This document shows positions 1 through 6,786 of a stretch of DNA of 16,347 bases, in pieces; positions within the stretch are counted from its first letter, which is position 1, and each line of letters opens with the position of its first letter. Location: contig JARJFC010000067.1 of the NCBI GenBank assembly GCA_029310945.1, positions 1 through 16,347 on the forward strand, read 5' to 3'. The position numbers and the translations under genes were made by a program. The notes beneath the pieces were generated by a model that was not told where the DNA came from, made no database searches, and saw only the letters and a list, made by a program, of their open reading frames with translations. This DNA comes from Leptospira sp. 96542 (GTDB taxonomy: Bacteria; Spirochaetota; Leptospiria; Leptospirales; Leptospiraceae).

Positions 1-1643
1 AGACCATTGGAATACTCCTGCCAGCGGCACTGTGCCGTGATCCAATCCCGTGATTGGGGTGGCTGAACGTAGAGGGTGGAAAGGTCATCGGGATCCCACT
101 TGCACAAGACCTTGATGCGCGTGCCGTGCTTGTTGGCGATGTCCTTGAAGCCGTAGCTTCCATAGGGTAACCCCATCATCTCAATCCCACCGGGGCCGAG
201 AGTCAGGACTTTGGACATCCCTGAGGCTCTTTTCAGCTCTTCCATATTTCCAGAGAACTGAGCAGGAGGGCAGCGCTCAATCCCTTCCAAGAACAGGTCG
301 TAAGGACGGGCCATCTTGCGCCAGTTCGGCTCGAACGGATGCACGTCGACAATGAACTTAAGGAGGCCTGTGACGAGATCGCTGAAGGTGATGCACGCAT
401 CTTTATACGGATCAATGCGCAGGACATTGGCCATGTGCTTCGTGATCTTTCCCTTAGCCAGAGTCAACGTGTTGAGCGTGGCGAAGAACCGTTCTACGTG
501 GGGTTTGAGCCATGGTGTCCTGACACGGCAGAACATCAGATCGACGCCGAGGCACATGGCCATCTGTTTGAACGCGAAACTGTGAAACTCGAGGCCGTTG
601 TCCACGACAAGCTCGTCGGCCAGGCCATGGCTTAGCCATTCGTTCTTCAGTCCAGCTTCTACCGTGATCTCGCGCTTGGATTCCAGTAAGTTTCGTAACG
701 CCCCGGAGACGGATGTCACGCCGGGGCCGTAGAAGCTGATATAAAAACCGAGGACATAACCGCTGTAGGCGTCGATGATCAATGTCAGAAGTGGGCGCCC
801 GAGAGGAAGCCCTGTGCGATCACAGATGACAACCCAGTTCAAAGGGGTGTGGTCGATTTCCACCCGTTCCAGCGGGTAGTTTGGGTAGCCATCAGGGAAA
901 GATGTCCGACAGACCATACGGGCCCTGGCGGGTCCTTCCCTGGTAGCGATACGGTGATAGAGGTCAACTTCCTTGATTCTTCGCGTCAAGGTGAGATAAC
1001 TGACTTGCTCACCCTCTGTGAGAGTTCCCTTGGCTATCTCACGCTTTATTTCAGCGTGCAGCTGGGTATAGGCGTGCTGGATAGAGTGCTTGTCTCGGGT
1101 GAAGTATTCCCTGCGAAGAACCTTCCAAAGAACGGCATTCAGTTGAGAAGAAAGCCTGATTTTTCTCTTCCTGAAGCGATTCTTGCTGACCAGGGCTGCA
1201 ATGTTGCAAGAACTGGTCTGATAGCTTCTCATCCAACTCATCACCGTGGATGTGGACGGTTCCTTGGACAGGCCGAGAGCCTGTGTGATGGCTGGGATAT
1301 GGAGTGCAACCTTTTGTCGTTGACCTCGCCGCACGCCCTTTTTTTGCATGGCGCGCACGAAGTCAAACCTTTCTGCCAGCTTCTTGCGCTCGCGGGGATC
1401 CAGGGAGTTCAGATCAACCAGGACTTCCTGGTCGTTCTTTGTGTTGGGTGAAGACGCTTCGCCAACTACAACCTTGAACTTACCGGTGTTGACTCTTTCA
1501 ACGACCTCATCTCGGTGGAGTGTCAGTGGCTTGCGTGTCTTAGTGTCTTCGAGCAGTACCGTCCCATCATCGAAGACGCGGGTTAATTGAAGCAGGTTGC
1601 TGCCGGACTTAAGAATCAAGCCAACTTGAAAACTGTAGAGCAT
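1..1643 (-). CDS. tnsB: TnsB-like DDE transposase, 3' end beyond window
   Basis: This is the catalytic transposase that cuts and joins the 3' ends of a Tn7/Tn5053/Mu-like element. Reading leftwards from the ATG at 1643 the frame stays open for 547 codons to the window edge. An integrase-core (rve) triad is visible: D264 in IDHT, D348 in VDNG and E384 in HVERFF, so the spacings are 84 and 35 residues, normal for the family. Residues 1-60 form a small beta-rich N-terminal region, and about 90-140 carry helix-turn-helix-like DNA-binding segments. From about 490 the Mu-transposase C-terminal barrel begins (KVLCKWDPDDLSTLYV). Relatives are roughly 600-700 residues, so only the tail should be missing. 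The ATG has GGAG 7 nt upstream and overlaps the end of tnsA by 35 bp, suggesting translational coupling. A tnsC-like ATPase would be expected next, outside the window. Confidence 0.92.
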   Translation of the reverse strand, partial: MLYSFQVGLILKSGSNLLQLTRVFDDGTVLLEDTKTRKPLTLHRDEVVERVNTGKFKVVVGEASSPNTKNDQEVLVDLNSLDPRERKKLAERFDFVRAMQKKGVRRGQRQKVALHIPAITQALGLSKEPSTSTVMSWMRSYQTSSCNIAALVSKNRFRKRKIRLSSQLNAVLWKVLRREYFTRDKHSIQHAYTQLHAEIKREIAKGTLTEGEQVSYLTLTRRIKEVDLYHRIATREGPARARMVCRTSFPDGYPNYPLERVEIDHTPLNWVVICDRTGLPLGRPLLTLIIDAYSGYVLGFYISFYGPGVTSVSGALRNLLESKREITVEAGLKNEWLSHGLADELVVDNGLEFHSFAFKQMAMCLGVDLMFCRVRTPWLKPHVERFFATLNTLTLAKGKITKHMANVLRIDPYKDACITFSDLVTGLLKFIVDVHPFEPNWRKMARPYDLFLEGIERCPPAQFSGNMEELKRASGMSKVLTLGPGGIEMMGLPYGSYGFKDIANKHGTRIKVLCKWDPDDLSTLYVQPPQSRDWITAQCRWQEYSNG

Positions 1644-2250
1644 GGTCTTCTCCTTCAATGTGTTGGACTGGGAAAACTCGCCCGGTTGGGGCGGTGTCAA
1701 GACTGGGGTCTGTCGCCATGCGGTGCTGGCAGATCAGATGGCGCAGCAGGGGGAGGTCATCTGGCCCGCAGATGTCGGCAATGACCCCGCCGTTTCCGAC
1801 CAGGTGCAGGACGCGCTCAAGGGCAGAAGTTTGTGGACCTAGCTTTGAGTAGCGCCGAATCAGCTTGGCGTTGGCCGCGCGCTCGGCGTGGATGACCTGA
1901 TCGGTCGCAACTAGAAAAGTTAGCCCATGCTCGGCGAGCTTCTGTTGCGCCAGCTTGAACAGGTCGTCGTACCGTTCGGTCTTGGACTGCGGTTTCACCT
2001 CGATGACCACGCGTGTTCCGTCCGCGAAGGTCAGCAAGAAATCCGGGGTGTAGCTGCGGTCGGACCAGGTCAACCTGAAAGGTTGATGCTGGATCCGCCG
2101 TATATGCGGGAAAAGGGATGCGATCAGTACGAAGTCGCGTTCGAGCGCTGAGTCCGCCTCGACCGGCTCCTCCTGCAGCTGTGGGAGATGCAGCAGCCGA
2201 ACAGTGTGCGCAGGCGAGCGCTGGACGACCTTCCGTTTGGCCGGTTCCAT
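1609..2250 (-). CDS. tnsA: TnsA-like heteromeric transposase endonuclease subunit
   Basis: TnsA makes the 5' strand cuts at transposon ends, working as a heteromer with TnsB, and gives cut-and-paste rather than replicative movement. The 213-residue product shows the restriction-endonuclease fold signature: E37 in ALERDF, D70 in YTPDF, then E84-V85-K86 in VIEVKP, i.e. a PD-(D/E)XK active site with the spacing usual for TnsA. I chose the ATG at 2250 because GGAG lies 6-7 nt upstream. The longer reading from a GTG at 2283 has no spaced ribosome site and would start inside a perfect palindrome (2278-2297). The gene is short compared with E. coli Tn7 TnsA, so the C-terminal TnsC-contact region may be reduced. 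It overlaps tnsB by 35 bp. Confidence 0.92.
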   Translation of the reverse strand: MEPAKRKVVQRSPAHTVRLLHLPQLQEEPVEADSALERDFVLIASLFPHIRRIQHQPFRLTWSDRSYTPDFLLTFADGTRVVIEVKPQSKTERYDDLFKLAQQKLAEHGLTFLVATDQVIHAERAANAKLIRRYSKLGPQTSALERVLHLVGNGGVIADICGPDDLPLLRHLICQHRMATDPSLDTAPTGRVFPVQHIEGEDHALQFSSWLDS

Positions 2251-2277
2251 GGCTTTCTCCAGGCAAAGTTTTCCCGT

Positions 2278-2297
2278 CCTCACTCCTAAAAGTGAGG
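2278..2297. promoter_or_regulatory. Perfect palindrome in tnsA leader, possible operator
   Basis: Arms CCTCACT and AGTGAGG (7 bp, perfect) flank a 6-bp spacer, 28 bp upstream of the chosen tnsA ATG. It could be an operator controlling tnsAB or a leader hairpin. No obvious promoter elements were recognised around it, so the role is inferred from position and symmetry alone. Confidence 0.45.
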
Positions 2298-2343
2298 AAA
2301 AAACTTGACACGGGGAAGGCGCTGTATGAAACTGACGTTGCTA

Positions 2344-2361
2344 GCTGAATTAATTTTCAGC
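2344..2361 (+). other. Small hairpin upstream of plus-strand terminator
   Basis: GCTGAA and TTCAGC form a perfect 6-bp stem with an AT-only 6-nt loop, 9 nt before the terminator stem at 2371. Together they would make a two-stem RNA on the plus strand. The stem is short and AT-rich and could also be chance. Confidence 0.3.
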
Positions 2362-2370
2362 ACCTCACCG

Positions 2371-2404
2371 CCGGTCAATTCGAAAGGATTGGCCGGTTTT
2401 TTTT
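2371..2404 (+). terminator. Intrinsic terminator, plus strand, GAAA tetraloop
   Basis: An 11-bp stem (CCGGTCAATTC / GGATTGGCCGG) closes a GAAA tetraloop and is followed by eight T. Two positions pair only as G-U, and only in plus-strand RNA; on the minus strand they would be A-C mismatches and no T tract follows. The terminator therefore acts on rightward transcription, although both flanking genes (regulator and tnsA) point left. It just touches the 3' end of the regulator gene. It implies a rightward transcript starting within or near the tnsA leader, or protection of the module from transcription coming from the left. Confidence 0.8.
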
Positions 2405-2407
2405 ACG

Positions 2408-2668
2408 TCATTTCAGTCTCCTTGGGGGGGATTGATCTGGCTCCTGAGACGCCAGAAGCTTGCGCATGAACTCTGGCAGTTCTTCAGTGTTGGGCTGTTG
2501 TTTGAGGCCCAAGGCGACTGCAATTCGGAAACTCTCGCCCCGACTGGCTTTGTTCGTGCCAGAAAGCACCGCGTAGACCAAGGTCTCGTTGAATCCGTTA
2601 GCGCGAGCGAACTGGCGAACGGTCACGCCGTTGGTGCGGAATGATTCCTTGATTTGATCCAGAGTCAT
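2408..2668 (-). CDS. BcepMu gp16-like DNA-binding regulator
   Basis: An 86-residue protein resembling the phage-associated BcepMu gp16 family, small helix-turn-helix proteins of Mu-like phages and transposons. The core, residues about 10-50, has the family pattern: VRQFARANGF, then LVYAVLSG, then a basic linker and RGESFRIAVALGLK. I use the ATG at 2668 (family members begin MT-DQI; GGA lies about 7 nt upstream) rather than the TTG at 2683, which lies inside the operator palindrome. It stands upstream of tnsA and tnsB on the same strand, so it plausibly represses its own promoter and perhaps transposition. Regulatory function is inferred from family and context. Confidence 0.8.
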   Translation of the reverse strand: MTLDQIKESFRTNGVTVRQFARANGFNETLVYAVLSGTNKASRGESFRIAVALGLKQQPNTEELPEFMRKLLASQEPDQSPPRRLK

Positions 2669-2678
2669 GGGTTTTCCA

Positions 2679-2718
2679 GTCAAGAATCATTTTCTTGACC
2701 CCCACCCAGGCATGTCAA
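2679..2718 (-). promoter_or_regulatory. Promoter with overlapping 21-bp palindromic operator
   Basis: On the minus strand a consensus -35 TTGACA (2718 to 2713) is followed 18 bp later by GAAAAT (2694 to 2689; 4 of 6 to consensus). A perfect palindrome, GTCAAGAA - 5 bp - TTCTTGAC (2679-2699), covers the -10 and lies 10 bp ahead of the regulator's ATG. A repressor bound there would block RNA polymerase, so autoregulation by the gp16-like protein is the simplest reading. Confidence 0.65.
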
Positions 2719-2721
2719 TTT

Positions 2722-2749
2722 TTTGTTGAATCGTTGAATGATCAACAAA
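2722..2749. promoter_or_regulatory. Second dyad upstream of the regulator promoter
   Basis: TTTGTTGA and TCAACAAA are perfect 8-bp arms around a 12-bp spacer that itself contains GTTGAATGATCAAC, so two nested dyads share the right half. It sits directly upstream of the -35 box of the regulator promoter. It may be a second regulator site or part of an element end; the arms differ from those of the 2679 palindrome apart from the TTGA core. Confidence 0.4.
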
Positions 2750-2924
2750 GAAGTTGGTTTTTATGTGATGCTCGTCGCAATTTAATTGCGGCTTATTGGC
2801 TATAAAAGTTATAGCAATAGATTGAGCAATATCAATGGTTTTGGAGGCTCTAATTGATCTGAAATGGAGATCCGAGTAGGAAGAAATCTGCTAGATTTTT
2901 AATAAATTTGGCAGTTTCGAAATC
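2750..2924. other. AT-rich non-coding stretch with short palindromes
   Basis: No convincing gene is seen. The segment is markedly more AT-rich than its surroundings and holds two near-contiguous palindromes: CGCAATT-T-AATTGCG (2776-2790) and GCTATAA-AAG-TTATAGC (2799-2815). If the element ends upstream of tnsA, as in Tn7, the terminus should be in or near here, but I could not find a clean TGT/ACA terminus or a set of transposase-binding repeats. Confidence 0.4.
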
Positions 2925-2993
2925 GTGTGTTGTGATGTTACGACAATCGCCATTTGGCACAATCTGGCTTATCAATCCTTGAATGTGGAATCC

Positions 2994-3164
2994 GTGACGC
3001 CCGTCGACATCCTGAAGGTTTTCATGCTTGCCGTCATCGTTTGCGGCTGGTTCGCTTTGCGTGCTCTGGGGAAAAGCAACGAAAAGCTCAAGGAAGAGCT
3101 CAAACGCAGAGAAGCTGAGTGGGCGAAGCGCCAAAGCAAGCTGGCTGTGTCTGGAATGCCTTGA
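2994..3164 (+). CDS. Small single-pass membrane protein, hypothetical
   Basis: Not recognised. From the GTG at 2994 (GGA 5 nt upstream) the product has 56 residues: a hydrophobic segment at about 5-26 (ILKVFMLAVIVCGWFALRAL) then a charged, heptad-like helix (KSNEKLKEELKRREAEWAKR). The frame is open further upstream, to a GTG at 2925, but without a ribosome site. The architecture of one membrane helix plus a charged cytoplasmic tail is sensible and matches the small gene at 3650-3802. It could be a real mini-protein or a chance frame. Confidence 0.45.
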   Translation: MTPVDILKVFMLAVIVCGWFALRALGKSNEKLKEELKRREAEWAKRQSKLAVSGMP

Positions 3165-3177
3165 GGCTTTACCTGAT

Positions 3178-3202
3178 CTCTGCCATTCCCACTGTGGCAG
3201 AG
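3178..3202 (+). terminator. Hairpin after the small membrane gene
   Basis: CTCTGCCA and TGGCAGAG form a perfect 8-bp GC-rich stem with a 9-nt loop, starting 14 nt after the stop of the small ORF. No T tract follows, so it is at best a weak or factor-assisted terminator, or an unrelated palindrome. Confidence 0.35.
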
Positions 3203-3323
3203 CCAATATGCGTCCCCAGTCACCGAAGCTGCAGTGCTCTCCTGAAAGGATGTCCTGTGAACGCTCCAGGCTGATTGGAAACTTGGGCTCTGTGACCGGA
3301 CGTTTCCCAGCTATCGGTAGCTC

Positions 3324-3563
3324 TTAGTCGACATACGGGTGGCCATTGACAAACGCCTTATTGCCATCAGTGCGATCTGCCATCGCCTCGGTGCCGTGTT
3401 TCTTCGGATCGAAGGCCGCCAGCATCTGTACAAGCGGCGGAGCTACTTACGTCTCGATGACGATGCGGTCAGGCTAGACTGTGACGCGCACGGGTGAGCC
3501 TTTTGCCACACCGGCCGACATAGCCATGGGCTTCGTTAGCCGCATCGCGAGGCCGTTGCCCTA
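3324..3563 (-). pseudogene. Degenerate MazE/PemI-type antitoxin
   Basis: Read leftwards in one frame this segment keeps the outline of an AbrB/MazE-family antitoxin. The usual W-G-N-S motif appears as stop-G-N-G, with TAG (3563-3561) where TGG is expected. LAMRLTKPMAMSAGVAKGSPVRVTV follows in pieces, then a second stop (TAG), then DRIVIET and a third stop (TAA). The C-terminal part LAAFDPKKHGTEAMADRT, typical of PemI-like antitoxins, follows and ends at a TAA at 3324. The 5' end before the W position is not recognisable, and no mazF/pemK-like toxin frame is seen downstream. Three stops in one otherwise coherent frame mean a dead gene. Confidence 0.75.
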
Positions 3564-3607
3564 GGTGCTATTTTTCCCTTCTGAAATGTTCAGGGGTAAT
3601 CCACACT

Positions 3608-3629
3608 CGTTGACCCAAGTGTGTCAACG
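3608..3629 (-). terminator. Hairpin downstream of the small minus-strand gene
   Basis: CGTTGAC and GTCAACG (7 bp, perfect) with an 8-nt loop lie about 20 bp beyond the stop of the minus-strand mini-gene at 3650. No strong T run follows on that strand, so terminator function is only suggested by position. Confidence 0.3.
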
Positions 3630-3649
3630 CTGACGGAATCCTTGCCAGG

Positions 3650-3802
3650 CTAGGCGTTCGTTTGTTGGCGGGCGCGATCCCTCTTCTCTTCTTGTTCGCG
3701 TTGAAACTTCTTGGATTCGTGCCTGACAAAGAAGATGCCGACGATCATGAAAAATCCCGTGACCACGAGAAACCATTCGAATGGTGAGAGGGGTTGGATC
3801 AT
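3650..3802 (-). CDS. 50-residue single-pass membrane protein, hypothetical
   Basis: Not recognised. The ATG at 3802 has GGAG 7 nt upstream. The product begins MIQPLSPFEW, has one strong membrane segment at about 9-27 (EWFLVVTGFFMIVGIFFV) and ends in a highly charged helix rich in K, R, E and Q. It is encoded divergently from the GIY-YIG gene at 4022. The good ribosome site and clean membrane/charged layout make it more credible than most frames of this size, but the function is unknown. Confidence 0.55.
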   Translation of the reverse strand: MIQPLSPFEWFLVVTGFFMIVGIFFVRHESKKFQREQEEKRDRARQQTNA

Positions 3803-4021
3803 TGAAAGCTCCTTGATTCGATTGCAGCAATTGTCGGAGTTTTTTAACAAGCGTCGAGGGTTCAATGAGCATGAGGGACGAAGCCCTTTGCTCAAGGAGG
3901 AGATCGCCGAATTTCACAATACGGTCCTCTTCATCCGTTCAACCCCATTGCAAATGTAGTTCAGTTGCCCCACAGAATCCCAAGCCCAATGCTACTGAAA
4001 ACGTGGGACGTCGGAGGAAGT

Positions 4022-5092
4022 ATGAAAGCGAAGTTTCTTGATCTTCGGAACTGCTATAGCCTGCTACCCCAAGCTGGGGGCCTTCAAGCCATTGCGCGAC
4101 TAGAGAGAGTCTTGCAGGACATCAATAGCCAGTCTGGAGCTTTGAAGGGGAGTGTTGACAGGCTGATTAGCCAAAACGCGCGGACAAGCAGCGCATCAAC
4201 GAGTTCTGATCGCCTGCTTGCATCGCCTCTAGACATCGCTCAGCGTGCGGATCTATCTACGGGAATTGTGCAGACGCAGGTGATGGCCAGAATGATTCCT
4301 GGCCCAGCGCTCTATCACGCTGTTCTAGGTCATCGCGATGGCATGGCACATAAAAGAATTGTGCCTCTGCAATTTTTACTGAAAGGGTGGGGCGATGCGG
4401 CTAAGGGATTTCAGTGTTACGTCCACTCAATTTCTGAGGACGTCCAGGAGACGGGGACGTCAGAAGACATTGTTCGATTGAATTCGAGACGTACGGGAAG
4501 CTATTACTATGTGGGGATCACTGGCAGAAATTGGCTCCTTCGCTTGAACGAGCACCTGAAGGAAATGGCGACTGGTAGTCGAAGACGTTTCTACCAAGCC
4601 TGGAGAGAACACTATGGAGTGTCTGGAGTTCTGTTTACGTCGATGTTGAAGGAAGTGAATCGGACCTACGACGAAGCAATGAACTGGGAGGAGGAGGCAG
4701 TCGACAAGATTGCTAGCGATGAATTCGGCCTGAACATGATTCCGGGAGGTTACAAAGGGATTCGCTTCCTCCACAAATGCCGGATCATTGAAAACGTAGA
4801 TATTTCACCAGAAGCAAGGGAGCATGCGATTGCCGAATACTTTCGGCGAAATCCGCGAAAGGGTCTCCCCAATCCATTCATTGCGGAACTTTGGAAGAGT
4901 GACGACTTCTATCTAAAAGTAATCGAGGCGAAGGAAAAGACCCTCACTTCTGGGCAGGTAAAGAAAATTCGGACCCTGCATGCGCAAGGAAGAACGTTGT
5001 CCCAAATAGTCGAGGAAGTTGGAGCGCTAAACGAGCAGCAAGTCAGGAATGTGATCACAGGCAGAACCTACAGACGTGTGGCATCGTCCTGA
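4022..5092 (+). CDS. GIY-YIG nuclease-like protein with C-terminal HTH
   Basis: A 356-residue protein with no close named homologue that I recognise. Residues about 130-240 look like a GIY-YIG domain. A first strand QCYVHSI stands where GIY is expected, then after an insert comes YYYVGIT (161-167) for the YIG motif, R174 and E177-H178 in the following helix (LLRLNEH), and a glutamate cluster EEE (223-225) with N238 in the position of the metal-binding Glu and late Asn. Residues about 310-353 form a helix-turn-helix ending GRTYRRV, of the type found beside homing-endonuclease and resolvase domains. The first 110 residues are helical and unassigned. I start at the ATG at 4022 because GGAGGA precedes it by 3 nt; an upstream frame to 3965 lacks a site. 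A nuclease acting on DNA is inferred; it may be a mobile or defence enzyme. Confidence 0.65.
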   Translation: MKAKFLDLRNCYSLLPQAGGLQAIARLERVLQDINSQSGALKGSVDRLISQNARTSSASTSSDRLLASPLDIAQRADLSTGIVQTQVMARMIPGPALYHAVLGHRDGMAHKRIVPLQFLLKGWGDAAKGFQCYVHSISEDVQETGTSEDIVRLNSRRTGSYYYVGITGRNWLLRLNEHLKEMATGSRRRFYQAWREHYGVSGVLFTSMLKEVNRTYDEAMNWEEEAVDKIASDEFGLNMIPGGYKGIRFLHKCRIIENVDISPEAREHAIAEYFRRNPRKGLPNPFIAELWKSDDFYLKVIEAKEKTLTSGQVKKIRTLHAQGRTLSQIVEEVGALNEQQVRNVITGRTYRRVASS

Positions 5093-5139
5093 CGAAGGAT
5101 CCTGGATGTGTGATCTTATTCAGATGTGCCGCTGTTTCC

Positions 5140-5155
5140 GCGATTTTGTGATCGC
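5140..5155. terminator. Short hairpin between convergent genes
   Basis: GCGAT and ATCGC close a 6-nt loop in the 65-bp gap between the convergent GIY-YIG and DUF6119 genes. The stem is only 5 bp and no strong T run follows on either strand, so it is a weak candidate for a shared terminator. Confidence 0.25.
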
Positions 5156-5157
5156 CC

Positions 5158-6786
5158 TTATGTCGATCCATTCCTCTTTTTCGGTGGAATCTTGACAGTC
5201 TTTGCATAGGCATCATTCACCGCGATTTTGAGAAGCTCAACCTTGAATCCAAAGCCGCGAAGAACCTTGCGCGTGTTTACCAGATTGACCTTGGAGAAAA
5301 ACGGCAGATGCAGGTTCTGACCCGGTGCATCGCTGATGATTGCATAGGTGATCGTGAAGGATTCATGCTCAGGTTTTGGGTCAACATTGAGAAGATCCCG
5401 GTGTGTTGGCGAGAGCTGTGCGCGAACTTTTTCCCGAAACTTCGAGTCGATCTGGAGCAGCTGACCAGACACAAATCCTTGCGAGAAAAGATGGCTCAGA
5501 ACACTGGACTTCCCATACATTTTCACGTGAATCAGTTCGCGTCTCGTTGAGAAAAGGTCGCAGATTTCGACCTGTCCATGTCCCCCACCATGCATGACCT
5601 TCTTCTTGTCATCGAGTAAGTCATAGACTGTGGGTTCGAGTGCCGCCACATGCGCGTTGTAAGCGCCTTCTCCTCCGCCTTGATATTCAGGTAGTTTTAG
5701 ATCAGAAATGGGTATCGCCGCATACTCGATATTCGTTCGCTCGACGAAGTCTTTGGCGATGCTGAACCACTTTCCATCATTGAGGACATGCGTGGCGCCG
5801 TCGAGCTCGATCTCTGCATAAAGACATCTGAAGACTGACCAGGACTTGAAGACTTTCTTGTGGTCTGCGTCCGCACAATAGACTTGGTGTGAGTGCAAGA
5901 TTTCAAGTGTGATGGGGCCTTTCACCGTCTCACAGAATCCCTGCATGTTGATATCCGGATGAATGATGCCTTTGCCGTGCGGGGAGTAAATGAACCCCTT
6001 GACCATCGTCCACTCAATGATTTCTGGAATTGACAACCAGATACCACCAAATTGACCTGCCGCCAGTTTTTCTTCGAGAGCTCGCTCGAGAGTGGCGAGG
6101 AGTGCCGAATTTTTAATGCTCGAGATATTGTTGACCCATTGATAGTCTTCGGCACTCAGTTCAGTCTCAAAAAGTTGCCGGTATTGGTCGAGCAGAAAGG
6201 GAAGATCGGAAAGCTCAAGCCGGACGGAGACAGACAAGGCGTCATGGCCCGCCATGCGGTTGCCGAGAGCGGGATTCTTGGGCGTACCTACGATGGCCTT
6301 TAACATGTCCTGCTCGACACTTAGGCCGAACTGATCAGCTGAGGTTTCTTGTCCTGACTGGATGCGCATCTGGCTTTCTATGGCATTCAGTGACTGCACA
6401 TCGACGCAGCGAAAGCTTTTCGGTTCAACGGCATTGAGAGCGCAGACCAGCCCAAAGCGCTCCTCGATCACATCCTCCTTCAGGAGAAATCGACCACCTT
6501 GCCCAAAAGTGAGGACAAAGCAGCGTTCTTTGACTTGTATGAAGAAAGCTGCGGCGATACTCGGTACGGCAAGCTCTTTCGGGTCGATGAATTCCTTGAA
6601 CAGATCCGACCATTTCGGTGGCATCGGCGGGTTCTTGCGCAGGAAAAGCTGTCCTGCCCCATGACCTGCGATAGGGACCTCGATAGGAGCGAGACAAGCT
6701 TCAGTTCTGATGACTTCTTGACAGCTTGACAGTGGCTGTTTGACAAGAAAGATGCTCAGATGGCTGATCTTCTTTTCTTCTCTCAT
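5158..6786 (-). CDS. DUF6119 / TIGR04141 sporadically distributed protein
   Basis: The 542-residue product matches what I know of the TIGR04141 (DUF6119) family: the start KKISHLSIFLVKQ, then PPMPPKWSDLF (53-63), then VLTFGQGGRFLL and IEERFGL (about 91-113), followed by a long C-terminal region. Family members are patchily distributed, usually 500-600 residues, and often found in genomic islands; the biochemical role is not known to me. I chose the ATG at 6786, with GGAG 7 nt upstream, because the family starts near this point; a TTG at 6852 would add 22 residues without a site. No signal peptide or membrane helix is seen, so it is probably cytoplasmic. It is convergent with the GIY-YIG gene and lies 163 bp downstream of the peptidase operon on the same strand. 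Confidence 0.75.
   Translation of the reverse strand: MREEKKISHLSIFLVKQPLSSCQEVIRTEACLAPIEVPIAGHGAGQLFLRKNPPMPPKWSDLFKEFIDPKELAVPSIAAAFFIQVKERCFVLTFGQGGRFLLKEDVIEERFGLVCALNAVEPKSFRCVDVQSLNAIESQMRIQSGQETSADQFGLSVEQDMLKAIVGTPKNPALGNRMAGHDALSVSVRLELSDLPFLLDQYRQLFETELSAEDYQWVNNISSIKNSALLATLERALEEKLAAGQFGGIWLSIPEIIEWTMVKGFIYSPHGKGIIHPDINMQGFCETVKGPITLEILHSHQVYCADADHKKVFKSWSVFRCLYAEIELDGATHVLNDGKWFSIAKDFVERTNIEYAAIPISDLKLPEYQGGGEGAYNAHVAALEPTVYDLLDDKKKVMHGGGHGQVEICDLFSTRRELIHVKMYGKSSVLSHLFSQGFVSGQLLQIDSKFREKVRAQLSPTHRDLLNVDPKPEHESFTITYAIISDAPGQNLHLPFFSKVNLVNTRKVLRGFGFKVELLKIAVNDAYAKTVKIPPKKRNGST

Noticed and set aside
849..1451. Plus-strand 200-residue open frame
   Set aside because: It lies wholly opposite the tnsB frame, which shows DDE residues and a Mu-type C-terminal region; the plus product has no family pattern or ribosome site.
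2305..2330. Plus-strand TTGACA and TATGAA as a ready promoter for a small RNA
   Set aside because: The spacer is only 14 bp, too short for a normal sigma-70 promoter; the 17-bp position has a poor hexamer. The RNA idea therefore rests on the terminator alone.
2850..3206. Minus-strand 118-residue frame across the small membrane gene
   Set aside because: No ribosome site or family pattern; it mirrors the plus-strand mini-gene and an AT-rich stretch.
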